From Longibaculum muris (lineage in GTDB: Bacteria > Bacillota_I > Bacilli_A > Erysipelotrichales > Coprobacillaceae): a stretch of DNA of 42,257 bases. The notes under the pieces were generated by a model, which had not been told where the DNA came from, did not search any database, and saw only the letters and a list, made by a program, of their open reading frames with translations. The DNA lies in assembly GCF_004343035.1 (NCBI RefSeq), contig NZ_SMCQ01000028.1, positions 1-42,257 on the forward strand, given 5' to 3'. Shown piece after piece: positions 16,057 through 25,041 of the stretch; positions within the stretch are counted from its first letter, which is position 1, and every line of letters starts with the position of its first letter. Both the position numbers and the translations under genes were made by a program.

Positions 16057-17025
16057 TTAATATCTTAAATGATTAATACTAGAAGATAAAAGTTTAGATA
16101 ACATTTCAATATCAAAATCAATTTGTTTATCACTCATCACAAATTGATTTTCTATTGGGTTTAAAACTTCATTTAATAATTGAATACGCTTTTGTTCATC
16201 CAATTGTCCGATTTCACCTAAAATCAAACGTCTTTGTACTTCATTTAATCGTCCTTCATATCTTTTCCTTTTTCCTACCTTTAAAGCTGAGGAAGGATCT
16301 AGTGATTCCTTAAAATAGCCTTCTAATAAATTATAAACATCACTTACCAAACTAGAGACATGAATAACAGTTGGAACACCAATGGCAATCACCGGAACCC
16401 CCATTGAAGATTCACTAATACTTTTACGATGATTCCCAATTCCACTGCCTGGATAAATACCTACATTATTCATCTGAATAACATGACAGATTTTCTCATA
16501 ACTTTGAGCACATAATGCATCTATTGCAATAATGACATCAGGATGAAATTCTTGAACTAAGCAATGGACAATATCGGCTGTTTCCATTCCCGTGTGTGCC
16601 ATAACTCCTGGAGCAATACACATACAATCATAGTATTGATTTTGATGTCTTTCGTCTAATGGATAATGATGGGTAGAACGTAAATATTTAATTGTACGTG
16701 GTCCTATTGCATCACTTGTTAAGGTGTCATTGCCTAAACCTACAAATAATAAAAGTGGATCAATTTTATTTGTTTTACTTTTGATAAAGCTTGTTAATTG
16801 GCGTTCAAAGTGTTGAGAAATGGTTGACATTTCTTCATAATCAGGAAAACTAATTTCTACATATTGTCCGACTTCATGGGGATAAAGTTCACTTGTTTGT
16901 AGAATTTCAAATGTTTCAATCGAGACATTTCCATCTTTTTTTTCATAATGTTTATAATCTTTATCTTTTGTTGCATGAACCAAAGATTCAATCGCTAAAT
17001 CACTTCGCGTATAATATTTTTTCAT
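16057..17025 (-). CDS. gpr: GPR endopeptidase, spore germination protease
   Basis: GPR degrades small acid-soluble spore proteins during germination (peptidase family A25). The 322-residue protein begins with the family's self-processing region (YTRSDLAIES), which resembles the substrate cleavage site and marks a zymogen. The core motifs FVGLGNDTLTSDAIGPR, CIAPGVMAHTGMETADI, IIAIDALCA and GIYPGSGIGNHRKSI are all present. It is slightly shorter than the B. subtilis enzyme (368). GGTGAG is the ribosome binding site. It is divergent from rpsT, as in Bacillus. With spoIIP it shows the organism forms spores; the forespore-type promoter could not be identified with confidence. Confidence 0.93.
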   Translation of the reverse strand: MKKYYTRSDLAIESLVHATKDKDYKHYEKKDGNVSIETFEILQTSELYPHEVGQYVEISFPDYEEMSTISQHFERQLTSFIKSKTNKIDPLLLFVGLGNDTLTSDAIGPRTIKYLRSTHHYPLDERHQNQYYDCMCIAPGVMAHTGMETADIVHCLVQEFHPDVIIAIDALCAQSYEKICHVIQMNNVGIYPGSGIGNHRKSISESSMGVPVIAIGVPTVIHVSSLVSDVYNLLEGYFKESLDPSSALKVGKRKRYEGRLNEVQRRLILGEIGQLDEQKRIQLLNEVLNPIENQFVMSDKQIDFDIEMLSKLLSSSINHLRY

Positions 17026-17084
17026 ATTCTCACCACATTAATCATTGACAAATTAAAAAAATATAATCATTTCACAATAAAACA

Positions 17085-17113
17085 TTGCATTTATCGTCTA
17101 TTTTTGATAGAAT
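17085..17113 (+). promoter_or_regulatory. Promoter of rpsT
   Basis: TTGCAT, 17-bp spacer, TAGAAT: a good vegetative promoter 36 bp before rpsT. Confidence 0.75.
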
Positions 17114-17148
17114 AACATGGCGAAAGACAAAAGCGAGGTGAAAGAACA

Positions 17149-17412
17149 ATGGCAAACATGAAACAACAAATCAAACGTTATAAAAATGATAACAAAAAAC
17201 GTGCAATCAACAATTCTTATAAAAGTGCTTTAAAAACAGCAATCAAAAAAGTAAGAGCTGAAGTTGAAGCTGGAAATAAAGAAGCTGCTATCGCTGCTTA
17301 CAATGTTGCTGCATCTAAATTAGATGCTTCAGTAAGCAAAGGAATTCATCATAAGAACTATGCTAGCAGACAAAAATCTAGATTAGCTAAATTAGTAAAC
17401 TCTATCGCTTAA
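17149..17412 (+). CDS. rpsT: 30S ribosomal protein S20
   Basis: An 87-residue, Lys/Arg/Ala-rich helical protein that binds 16S rRNA in the small subunit. The N-terminus MANMKQQIKRYKNDNKKR and the SKGIHHKNYASRQKSRL segment are typical of S20. GAGGTGA lies eight bases before ATG. It is transcribed alone from a vegetative promoter and ends in a terminator that overlaps its stop codon. In E. coli S20 represses its own translation; nothing here shows whether that holds. Confidence 0.96.
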   Translation: MANMKQQIKRYKNDNKKRAINNSYKSALKTAIKKVRAEVEAGNKEAAIAAYNVAASKLDASVSKGIHHKNYASRQKSRLAKLVNSIA

Positions 17413-17434
17413 TGTGTGATAGAGTTTTTTATTT
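17398..17434 (+). terminator. Intrinsic terminator of rpsT
   Basis: Nine-bp stem AACTCTATC/GATAGAGTT (17398-17406 with 17418-17426) followed by TTTTTTATTTT, overlapping the rpsT stop codon. Confidence 0.88.
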
Positions 17435-17461
17435 TGACAAATGTTTTATTCCTCTTATGTT
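17434..17461 (+). promoter_or_regulatory. Promoter of the small membrane protein gene
   Basis: A perfect TTGACA at 17434-17439 is followed after 16 bp by TATGTT (a TATGAT overlaps it five bases later). The resulting leader is very short, reaching only just past the AAGGGG ribosome binding site. Confidence 0.5.
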
Positions 17462-17485
17462 ATGATGTCGTAAGGGGTGATATAT

Positions 17486-17860
17486 ATGGTTTGTAGTTTA
17501 ATTGGAGCTTTTTTATTAGTTTATGTTGCCGTGATTACTTTTATGAATATATTAGGCTATCCTTTAAGTAAATTTATGTTAGATTATCAATATCCATTTT
17601 TATCTATAAAAAAGAATTGTCTATTTGCTTTTATTATACAATTGTGTGCAATGTTAACTCTTTTACAAGCTGGACATATCATTGCTTTTATTTTACCAGT
17701 TTTTTTGATTCAAGTTTTATGTATTTTTTTAAGCATCTTTTTATCCATTGTAACACTATTTTATTGGTATTCTCATGATCAAGAAAAACGCTTTGTTATG
17801 GCTCCTTTACTTAGTCTTATTACATTATGTTTTTATTTAACTATCTTCAATACTTATTGA
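17486..17860 (+). CDS. Small polytopic membrane protein, unknown function
   Basis: A 124-residue protein I do not recognise. It is almost entirely hydrophobic, with about four predicted helices (roughly 3-25, 43-65, 67-90 and 103-120) separated by short polar loops (LDYQYP; YSHDQEKRF). GTG at 17477 is in frame but lies inside the AAGGGGTGAT ribosome binding site, so ATG at 17486 is the start. It ends in TGA. It stands alone between rpsT and pepF with its own promoter. No motif suggests transport or catalysis. Confidence 0.7.
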   Translation: MVCSLIGAFLLVYVAVITFMNILGYPLSKFMLDYQYPFLSIKKNCLFAFIIQLCAMLTLLQAGHIIAFILPVFLIQVLCIFLSIFLSIVTLFYWYSHDQEKRFVMAPLLSLITLCFYLTIFNTY

Positions 17861-17899
17861 AGTTTTTTTATCTCATAACATCTTAAAATAACGAATGAA

Positions 17900-17928
17900 T
17901 TGACAAAGATTTTGAAAAGACCTATCAT
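17900..17928 (+). promoter_or_regulatory. Promoter of pepF
   Basis: TTGACA, 17-bp spacer, TATCAT: near-consensus vegetative promoter directly upstream of the pepF ribosome binding site. Confidence 0.8.
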
Positions 17929-17950
17929 ATAAAAGTATAAGGAGGATATT

Positions 17951-19717
17951 ATGGAAAGATCAAGTATTCAAACAAAAGATACATGGGATTTATCTTACAT
18001 TTATCAAACAAATCAAGAATTTTATACAGATTTACAAAAAGCTAAAGATTTATTACAAGTCATTTATCAACAAAAGGATATATTTTTAAATGATGTAGAT
18101 AGCTTTCTAAAATTTCATGAAGATTATATCAAGCTTTCTCGCTATATTCAAAAATTACATTGTTTTGCGCATTTACATTGTGATGTTCAACCAAATGAAC
18201 AAGATTATCAAACAATGTATGCAGCTATTTTATCATTTTATGACCAAGTTTCTTCAACCCTAGATTTTTATACTGTTATGATGATAGATCATAGTGACAT
18301 CATTACAGACTACTTAAAAGATGAAAGATTAGCTGATTATCGTTATTCTATCCAAGAGATATTACGTCAAAAGAAACATGTTTTATCACAGGAAATGGAA
18401 ACTCTTGTTTCTAAGACATCTTCTATTTCTGATATTTCATCACAAGTTTTTGATGCTTTGCGTTTAGATTATGAACCTGTGCATGTAGATGGCGAAGAAA
18501 AGTTTTTAAATAGTGCAACACTGACTGAATTTCTTAAAAATAAGAATCCTGAAGTTAGAAAAGAAGCATATCATCATTTCTTTAAAGAATATAAAAGATT
18601 TGAAAATGTTTTTGCCACAACACTCTCTGGAGTTATGAAAAAAGATGCTTTTTATGCAGATGTTAAAAAATTTGCTAATCCATTAGAAGCAAGTCTATTT
18701 GATGATAATGTGCCCACATCATTATTTTTTAAGATCTTAGATAAAGCTAATCAACAATATCGTCCATTATTTCATCGTTATAATGCTTTAAAAAAGAAAA
18801 AACTTAATTTAGAGACAATGTATAATTACGATTTAAGCGTTCCTTTAATTGAATATGAAACTAAAAAATATACAATTGAAGAATGTTTTGATATCATTTT
18901 AGATGTTGTCAAAATATTTGGTGATGACTATGTTAAGATTATTCAAAAAGCTCGTGATGAACGTTGGATTGATTATTATCCACATAGTGGTAAACGTATT
19001 GGTGCTTATTCTAGTGGATGTTATGATACAAAACCTTATATTCTTATGAACTTTATTGGTGATTATAATTCTTTATCAACAATGATTCATGAGTTAGGTC
19101 ATAGTGCTCATACCTATTTATCATGTCATAATCAATCACCAGTGAATTGTGATTATCGTATCTTTGTAGCGGAAGTTGCTTCCACAGTTAATGAAACACT
19201 TTTAATTCATTACATGCTAGAACATGCAACATCTCAGGAAGAAAAGGCCTATTTCTTGTATGAATTATTAGAAAATTGTGTTGGTTTGATCTTTAGACAA
19301 CCTATGTATGCTGATTTTGAACATATTTTACACACTTGGGCGCAAGAAGGGAAACCAATGTCAGCTCAAATGATTACGGATTTATATTATCAAAAGAATG
19401 CTGAATATTTTGGAAAAGATGTTACAATGGATGAATATGTTGGATATTCTTGTTTCTATATTCCTCATTTCTATTATAACTATTACGTTTATAAATATAC
19501 TTTAGGGATGACTGTTGCTTTGGCTATTGTTTCTCGTATTTTAAATGGTGATGAAAAACAAAAAGAAGCTTATCTTAACTTCTTAAAAGCTGGTGGCAGT
19601 AAGGATCCTGTAGATTTATTGAAAGATGCTTTGGTTGATCCAATAGATGATCAATTGTATGATGATGCATTCCATTATTTTGAAAATATTTTAAATGAAT
19701 TTGAAGAAATTATTTAG
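17951..19717 (+). CDS. pepF: Oligoendopeptidase F
   Basis: Cytoplasmic zinc metallopeptidase of family M3 that cuts medium-length peptides during peptide turnover and nutrition. The 588-residue length matches the family (about 600). The zinc motif HELGH is at 380-384 (ligands His380 and His384, catalytic Glu381), and the third ligand is Glu408 in FVAEVAST. The mostly helical N-terminal half and the substrate-binding segment GYSCFYIPHFYYNYYVYKY near 495-512 are typical. AAGGAGG lies just before ATG. It is monocistronic, with a strong promoter and terminator. Confidence 0.95.
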   Translation: MERSSIQTKDTWDLSYIYQTNQEFYTDLQKAKDLLQVIYQQKDIFLNDVDSFLKFHEDYIKLSRYIQKLHCFAHLHCDVQPNEQDYQTMYAAILSFYDQVSSTLDFYTVMMIDHSDIITDYLKDERLADYRYSIQEILRQKKHVLSQEMETLVSKTSSISDISSQVFDALRLDYEPVHVDGEEKFLNSATLTEFLKNKNPEVRKEAYHHFFKEYKRFENVFATTLSGVMKKDAFYADVKKFANPLEASLFDDNVPTSLFFKILDKANQQYRPLFHRYNALKKKKLNLETMYNYDLSVPLIEYETKKYTIEECFDIILDVVKIFGDDYVKIIQKARDERWIDYYPHSGKRIGAYSSGCYDTKPYILMNFIGDYNSLSTMIHELGHSAHTYLSCHNQSPVNCDYRIFVAEVASTVNETLLIHYMLEHATSQEEKAYFLYELLENCVGLIFRQPMYADFEHILHTWAQEGKPMSAQMITDLYYQKNAEYFGKDVTMDEYVGYSCFYIPHFYYNYYVYKYTLGMTVALAIVSRILNGDEKQKEAYLNFLKAGGSKDPVDLLKDALVDPIDDQLYDDAFHYFENILNEFEEII

Positions 19718-19743
19718 AGCAGCTCGTTTGAACTGCTCTTTTT
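19716..19743 (+). terminator. Intrinsic terminator of pepF
   Basis: Seven-bp stem AGAGCAG/CTGCTCT (19716-19722 with 19733-19739) followed by five T. It overlaps the end of the convergent DUF6512-like gene. Confidence 0.8.
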
Positions 19744-20224
19744 ACATACTATAATCAATAAATAATGGTAAATCTGGTGGAAAGAAAGTCCAAAAAGTAA
19801 ATAATATAATCAAAATTATAATAATAGCAAAGCTTATCTTCATAGACCATTGGATATGATGTACCCTCACCCAATAAAAAGACATATTTCCAATAAAAAT
19901 ACTCAACAACAATAAGAAAATATCCAAAAACAAACTTTCAATTCCTAACCCAAAATAATAAAAGTAGTAAATCAAAACAACACTTAATATTCCTACAATG
20001 ATACTTATAGGAATAGCAGTCAAAAATGATAAATCTTTATTTTTATATCGATACCAAACAATCAAACTTACAAATAACATCGGATATAAAACAAGTTTTA
20101 AATGTTCAAAAATACTTTCATTAACCGGTGCAATCACTGCAACAATAGGATTAGAAAAAACATTATAAGCAAAATGCATTAATGCACCTAAAACAAATTC
20201 AATAATCGTTATGATATAAATCAT
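19742..20224 (-). CDS. DUF6512-like integral membrane protein
   Basis: A 160-residue protein with about five membrane helices. The segment NPIVAVIAPVNESIFEHLKL near the N-terminus is the hallmark I associate with DUF6512 membrane proteins (APVNES followed by EHLK); family recall rather than a search. Function unknown. AGGGTGAT precedes ATG. A hairpin lies just upstream of the ribosome binding site, and the gene follows the larger membrane protein at 20276-21433 by 51 bp on the same strand, so the two may form one operon. Confidence 0.7.
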   Translation of the reverse strand: MIYIITIIEFVLGALMHFAYNVFSNPIVAVIAPVNESIFEHLKLVLYPMLFVSLIVWYRYKNKDLSFLTAIPISIIVGILSVVLIYYFYYFGLGIESLFLDIFLLLLSIFIGNMSFYWVRVHHIQWSMKISFAIIIILIILFTFWTFFPPDLPLFIDYSM

Positions 20225-20238
20225 AAATTATCACCCTA

Positions 20239-20262
20239 TTCATCATATGTAGAAATGATGAA
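20239..20262 (-). other. Stem-loop before the DUF6512-like gene
   Basis: Seven-bp perfect stem TTCATCA/TGATGAA (20239-20245 with 20256-20262), ending right before the AGGGTGAT ribosome binding site on the minus strand. There is no T tract, so it is not an obvious terminator; it may affect mRNA stability or translation. Confidence 0.35.
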
Positions 20263-20275
20263 AATATGCAAGCAT

Positions 20276-21433
20276 CTAGTCAATTCTCATTGTATCAATC
20301 ATTCCATTATCAAAAAGGACTGAAATAGGCATTCTTTGATCATATGAATCATGATTGATGGAAGGTATAAAATCATAATCATTTAAATAGATATTGATAT
20401 AATCTTCCATTAATCCAATTTGTTCACCACCATTTTTCTTATTCATAATAAAAGCAAAATAAATATCATAATGTTGAATATGCGGATTTAAAAACAATTG
20501 ATATTCTTTATAACCAATAACATCACTTATATAAGAGTAACTACCGATATTTTCTTTATAAGAATAGTCTTTTTGTTGATCACTCACTTTAAAGTCAACT
20601 ATCTGACAAGGTGAATAAGAAAGATGAACAGATGAACTTCTTTGTACTGTGACTTTTAATTGTTTAGATTTAACATTGTTTAACTTGATATGATAAGCCG
20701 TTAAATATTGTGACTTGTTATAGTCATAAACTTTCACATCAAAGAATTGATTTGAACTTTTATCTAATAATGTTTGAGTATAATTCTTAGATTGTAAATT
20801 ATGAGTTTGATAAGCAAAATGAGGATAAATTAAATTCACTATAAAAACTACTGTTAAAGTCAACAATAAATAACTAACCCAACAAAATATCGCTGGATAA
20901 TGAAAAGTTGTTTTTTTAATCGCTTTATTTTTAAAATAAGCATAACACTCCAGTAACATTGATAGTAAAATTAATAATAAAAGAAGATAAATAATCATAT
21001 TAATTGGTGCTAAATTTTCAAATAATGCCACAACATTCATAGATACATAACATATTGCTACATATATAAACAAACGTTTATCAATCAATTGATTCATACC
21101 AAAACATATCAATATAACCTGAATCATATGAATCATTAAACCAAAATAGATATATATTTGTGGAATTGTATAAGGAATAATCAGACTACATAATTCAATC
21201 ATAGCTATAGCCATTGAAATTATTGAAAAAACATAGCCATAAATTAAAACCTTATTTTCCCTATAAATCATTCTTATAGCCAAATAAAAACATAGTGAAG
21301 ATATCAATGAATGAAACTGCAATGAAAAAATAAAATCAAAATGTACACTTCCTAATAAAAAAGCAATAATCAAATAAATAATCACATACTGAAAAGAACC
21401 GATTAATTCCCTTTGATTCTTATGAAGTTTCAT
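20276..21433 (-). CDS. Seven-helix membrane protein with C-terminal ectodomain, unknown
   Basis: A 385-residue protein I do not recognise. The first 205 residues contain about seven hydrophobic helices (near 14-31, 34-54, 64-88, 91-112, 120-141, 145-165, 180-203). The remaining 180 residues are polar and beta-rich, probably outside the cell given an N-terminus inside. The ectodomain is rich in Tyr, Ser, Asn and Lys and ends in MRID. GGGAGGTGA lies just before ATG. There are no catalytic motifs, and no kinase or GGDEF domain is attached. It follows an unknown membrane protein (21526-23196) beyond a terminator. Confidence 0.7.
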   Translation of the reverse strand: MKLHKNQRELIGSFQYVIIYLIIAFLLGSVHFDFIFSLQFHSLISSLCFYLAIRMIYRENKVLIYGYVFSIISMAIAMIELCSLIIPYTIPQIYIYFGLMIHMIQVILICFGMNQLIDKRLFIYVAICYVSMNVVALFENLAPINMIIYLLLLLILLSMLLECYAYFKNKAIKKTTFHYPAIFCWVSYLLLTLTVVFIVNLIYPHFAYQTHNLQSKNYTQTLLDKSSNQFFDVKVYDYNKSQYLTAYHIKLNNVKSKQLKVTVQRSSSVHLSYSPCQIVDFKVSDQQKDYSYKENIGSYSYISDVIGYKEYQLFLNPHIQHYDIYFAFIMNKKNGGEQIGLMEDYINIYLNDYDFIPSINHDSYDQRMPISVLFDNGMIDTMRID

Positions 21434-21510
21434 ATCACTTCACCTCCCTATCCTTTCCTACCTTCATCATAACATCATTCTTTTTAAGATTCAAACAAAC
21501 AAGAATGTTT

Positions 21511-21537
21511 AAAAAAAAGTGAGCACTAACTCACTTT
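21511..21537 (-). terminator. Intrinsic terminator of the 556-residue membrane protein gene
   Basis: Eight-bp stem AAAGTGAG/CTCACTTT (21516-21523 with 21530-21537), 6-nt loop, followed by a run of T on the minus strand; overlaps the stop codon. Confidence 0.85.
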
Positions 21538-23196
21538 ATAACCTAAATATGCCATAAATTCCTTTTCTTCATCAACTGATAATGGTTTTAACAAAGCCGT
21601 TAATCCACCAATCTTTTCCTTATTAGCCATCACAATAACAATATTATGATCTTTAATCACAAACCCTTTTTCATTAACCCCATAAGAAAATGTCTCAGTT
21701 TTCTTAATCTTTAATCCTTTTAAAGATTTCACTAACTTATTTGCATCTTTTTCATGATAACATGTATAAGTTATTAAATAAGGATTGTTAGGTAATGCCA
21801 ATTGATTCAAAGTATCTTTTTGAACATAATCATCAGCATATAAATTTCCCCATACCGTTGATAATTGACGATTTTTTAAAGCATAATCATTCAATTTGAT
21901 TTTAATACGATCACGTATTTCCATATTCATCACAACTTCTTCACGATCTTTTGCATTCATCAATTGTAATGGTGATTGTGTTTCATTTAAATAATAAGCT
22001 CCGATTGCCGAAGAAACCATCACAACAAAAACCAAGAAAGAAACTGAATAACGATAACATTTATGATAAACATGATTTTCTTCTAATAACCCTTGATTTA
22101 TCTTCAAATAATAATTTTTTCTACGATGATATTGTCTTAATGATTCTAAAACTTTCTTTGTAATTACGGAATAAAGGAAACAAACAAAAGTCAGACATAT
22201 ACAAAAAGAAAGAAGTTTAGCAAACTCTAAATTAAAATATAACAAAATACCTTTAAAAAATGTATGTGATACAATTGAATAAGATTGATTTAATACTGCT
22301 AACATGAAATGACCAAATGGTAAAGCTTTCAAAAATAATTCTAAAGTAAACAAATTCGTATATGTAAAGTTTTGCCAATAAATAATAATAAAAACAACAC
22401 TAGCAAAAAGTGGTTTAGAAAAAGAACCCAAAACATTTTTAATTGTATTAATCATTGTAAAGAAAATAATTTTTACTTTTTGAATTGTTGTTAAATCTTG
22501 AAAAGTTCCTTGAACCTCTTGGTAATGATCAAAGATTTGAATATATGCTTGAAAATAGCGTTCAAAGTAATCACGATGACGACGTTTAAACTTCTTTTGG
22601 AAACGAAAACGAATATAAGCAAAACTATCGTTTTCATCAACTTGTAAATAATGATAACTATCTTTCAAACTTAATTTTTCTTGAATCTTTTTTGGCTCTA
22701 CTTTTTTAAAGAAAGACAAAATAAAGATTGTTGAAAAGAAAAATATTAATAGTGTAGCAAAACCTAAAATATAAAAACCTGTTGTTGTTGAAAGATCAGT
22801 CTTTCCTCCTAGATACTGCAAAGCAGTTATTCCTATTGCTTTAGCAAATAAAAAATCATAGACTTTCATTCCAAAACCATATATCCAATTATATAAACCT
22901 TGCATTGAATCAATTAAAATAACATTTAAATACATAAAGAAAAATGCCAAAATGAATGATCCACAAACAATAAACAATATTGCAAAAATAATCATTCCAA
23001 TTATACCTGCAATTTGTGAAGCTTTATCTAAATATAAATTGATTTGTTTTAAAGTTGTTTTATATTGTGTATTGTTTTTTTCACTGATTTGTTGATAAGC
23101 TTCATCTATTTGTTCATCATCCCGATCTTTCACATGGGCATAAACTTCATCCACCAATTTCTGATTCTTTAAATCTAATAAATCCCTATAATTCAT
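21526..23196 (-). CDS. Polytopic membrane protein with J-domain-like segment, unknown
   Basis: A 556-residue protein I do not recognise. It starts with about 55 charged helical residues, then has hydrophobic segments near 62-94, 141-163, 262-274, 325-345 and 384-402, and ends in a soluble C-terminal domain of about 150 residues (ITYTCYHEKDANKLVKSLKG). Between the second and third segments, residues 179-226 resemble a J domain: YLQVDEND, a basic helix, then HRD at 207-209 where DnaJ proteins have HPD, then an aromatic helix. The start at 23196 (ATG) follows AAGGGGAGA; an in-frame TTG sits directly before it. Monocistronic with its own terminator. Confidence 0.65.
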   Translation of the reverse strand: MNYRDLLDLKNQKLVDEVYAHVKDRDDEQIDEAYQQISEKNNTQYKTTLKQINLYLDKASQIAGIIGMIIFAILFIVCGSFILAFFFMYLNVILIDSMQGLYNWIYGFGMKVYDFLFAKAIGITALQYLGGKTDLSTTTGFYILGFATLLIFFFSTIFILSFFKKVEPKKIQEKLSLKDSYHYLQVDENDSFAYIRFRFQKKFKRRHRDYFERYFQAYIQIFDHYQEVQGTFQDLTTIQKVKIIFFTMINTIKNVLGSFSKPLFASVVFIIIYWQNFTYTNLFTLELFLKALPFGHFMLAVLNQSYSIVSHTFFKGILLYFNLEFAKLLSFCICLTFVCFLYSVITKKVLESLRQYHRRKNYYLKINQGLLEENHVYHKCYRYSVSFLVFVVMVSSAIGAYYLNETQSPLQLMNAKDREEVVMNMEIRDRIKIKLNDYALKNRQLSTVWGNLYADDYVQKDTLNQLALPNNPYLITYTCYHEKDANKLVKSLKGLKIKKTETFSYGVNEKGFVIKDHNIVIVMANKEKIGGLTALLKPLSVDEEKEFMAYLGYKVS

Positions 23197-23271
23197 CAAA
23201 ATCTCCCCTTTGTTTTCTTATTATAACATAATTATCACTTCATTTAATGAGAAATATGCTTTTCTTTTAAG

Positions 23272-23300
23272 TATACAATTCTTATTTTTTCAAGTATAAT
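23272..23300 (+). promoter_or_regulatory. Promoter of ispG
   Basis: TATACA, 17-bp spacer, TATAAT. The -10 is perfect; the -35 matches four of six. It lies 24 bp before the ispG start. Confidence 0.65.
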
Positions 23301-23323
23301 AAATAAAGAAATGAGGTAATATT

Positions 23324-24382
23324 ATGTTAAGAAATCAGACACGTTCTTTTAAAGTAGGAAATCTTACCCTAGGTGGTAATAACCATGTTATCATTCAATC
23401 CATGTGTAACACCAAAACCAAAGATACTAAGGCAACCATTCAACAAATCCTAGAATTAGAAAAAGCTGGTTGTGAAATGATTAGGGTTGCAGTATTAGAT
23501 GAAGAAGATGCTTATGCGATTAAGACAATCCAATCAGCTATTCATATTCCTTTAGTTGCTGATATTCATTTTAACTATAAGTTAGCTTTGATTGCGATCG
23601 AAAGTGGAGTAGATAAGATTCGTATTAATCCTGGTAATATTGGTTCTATGGAAAAAGTGAAAGCAGTTGTAGAGGCTTGTAAGGCTAAACATATTCCTAT
23701 TCGTATTGGAGTAAATGGGGGTTCTTTGGAAAAAGAAATCCTTGAAAAATATGGCAAGCCAACAGCTCAAGGGATGATTGAAAGTGCTCAAAAACATATT
23801 GATATTTTAGAGTCTCTCAATTTTCATGATTATGCGATTTCATTGAAATCTTCTAACACACTTTTAACAATTGAAGCTTATACCTTAGCCAGTCAAACTT
23901 TTGATTGTCCATTACATATTGGAGTGACTGAAGCAGGGACAAAGCTTGGTGGAACGATTAAATCAAGTTTAGGTATTGGGACTTTATTATATCAGGGTAT
24001 TGGAAATACAATCCGTGTTTCATTAAGTGCTGATCCTTTAGAAGAAATTAAAGTTGCTAAAACTTTATTAAAAGAATTAGAATTAATTGATCATGTACCA
24101 ACCTTGATTTCATGTCCAACTTGTGGTCGTATTCAATACAATTTAATTCCTATTGCAAGTGAAATTGAGGACTTCTTGAATACGATTCATGCTGATATTA
24201 CAGTTGCGATAATGGGATGTGCCGTGAATGGTCCTGGTGAAGCCAAACATGCTGATATTGGTATTGCTGGGGGAGTAAATGAGGGCTTACTCATTAAAAA
24301 AGGTGAAATTATTAGAAAAGTAAAACAAGATGATATTGTTGATGTATTAAAAGAAGAAATTATAAAAATGACAAGAGAATAA
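23324..24382 (+). CDS. ispG: 4-hydroxy-3-methylbut-2-enyl diphosphate synthase
   Basis: Penultimate step of the MEP isoprenoid pathway: reductive ring opening of MEcPP to HMBPP on a [4Fe-4S] cluster. The 352-residue protein has the three cluster cysteines, Cys264 and Cys267 (SCPTCGR) and Cys299 (GCAVNGPGE), and the N-terminal TIM-barrel motifs IQSMCNTKT and [11 protein letters not shown]. It is the short bacterial form, without the plant insert. GAGGTAA lies upstream of ATG. The following step, ispH, is also in this window at 31674-32585 but not in the same operon. Confidence 0.96.
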   Translation: MLRNQTRSFKVGNLTLGGNNHVIIQSMCNTKTKDTKATIQQILELEKAGCEMIRVAVLDEEDAYAIKTIQSAIHIPLVADIHFNYKLALIAIESGVDKIRINPGNIGSMEKVKAVVEACKAKHIPIRIGVNGGSLEKEILEKYGKPTAQGMIESAQKHIDILESLNFHDYAISLKSSNTLLTIEAYTLASQTFDCPLHIGVTEAGTKLGGTIKSSLGIGTLLYQGIGNTIRVSLSADPLEEIKVAKTLLKELELIDHVPTLISCPTCGRIQYNLIPIASEIEDFLNTIHADITVAIMGCAVNGPGEAKHADIGIAGGVNEGLLIKKGEIIRKVKQDDIVDVLKEEIIKMTRE

Positions 24383-24398
24383 CTCCTGTCATTTTTTT
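24365..24398 (+). terminator. Intrinsic terminator of ispG
   Basis: Nine-bp stem AAAATGACA/TGTCATTTT with a further GAG/CTC pair inside, followed by a T run. It overlaps the ispG stop and the end of the convergent ABC permease gene. Confidence 0.8.
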
Positions 24399-25041
24399 AT
24401 GAATATCTTCTTTGTAAGATTTTTAAAGAAACAAAGTAACCCACCAATAAACAAAGCATTGCAATGACAATTCCAATCATTAACAAATAAATTGGCTTCA
24501 TTGTCAGAATAGATGTCATATCAAAACCAAAGAAAGCAATCAAATAAATAGCAATGGATACTCCTGTAAAAACCAAATATACAAATGCCCCCTTTTTGGC
24601 ACCTAATAAATGATATCCTACAGAATTTAAAGCCATCAAAATAGTTCCAAAAACCATTCCTGCTCCCCATAACATTAAGCCAACATCAAGCGACACAACT
24701 TTTAAATAATAAACAAAGAATAACATATACACAAAGGCAACAACCATACTGAGAAAAAGAAAGATGAAACCCGTAATAAATCTTGCTAAAACAACTTCTT
24801 GTTTGGTAACCGGTAATGATAAATAGGCTTTTTCAAAATTCGTCCTTTCTTCCTTTTCCATAACCACTTGCAAATAGGCACTTCCCCCAACTGGTATAGA
24901 TAAAACAACAATAAGTGCTAAGCCATAAAAATTTTGAAAAAAGTAACCAATAGTAACAGATGTTACCACTAAGCTTAAAAGTGATAACAATTGCCCTTTT
25001 TGTTTAAGAATAAATAAATCTTTATAAATTAATGCTTTCAT
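24397..25041 (-). CDS. ABC-2 type transporter permease
   Basis: A 214-residue membrane protein with about six helices, beginning with the typical ABC-2 N-terminus MKALIYKDLFILKQKG. It would form the membrane part of the transporter encoded with the upstream ATPase; the two genes overlap by 20 bp, which implies coupled translation. A GGGGGA site lies within the end of the ATPase gene. The set GntR-ATPase-permease is the arrangement of YtrA/BcrA-type exporters, often for lantibiotics or other envelope-active compounds, but the substrate cannot be read. Confidence 0.85.
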   Translation of the reverse strand: MKALIYKDLFILKQKGQLLSLLSLVVTSVTIGYFFQNFYGLALIVVLSIPVGGSAYLQVVMEKEERTNFEKAYLSLPVTKQEVVLARFITGFIFLFLSMVVAFVYMLFFVYYLKVVSLDVGLMLWGAGMVFGTILMALNSVGYHLLGAKKGAFVYLVFTGVSIAIYLIAFFGFDMTSILTMKPIYLLMIGIVIAMLCLLVGYFVSLKILQRRYS

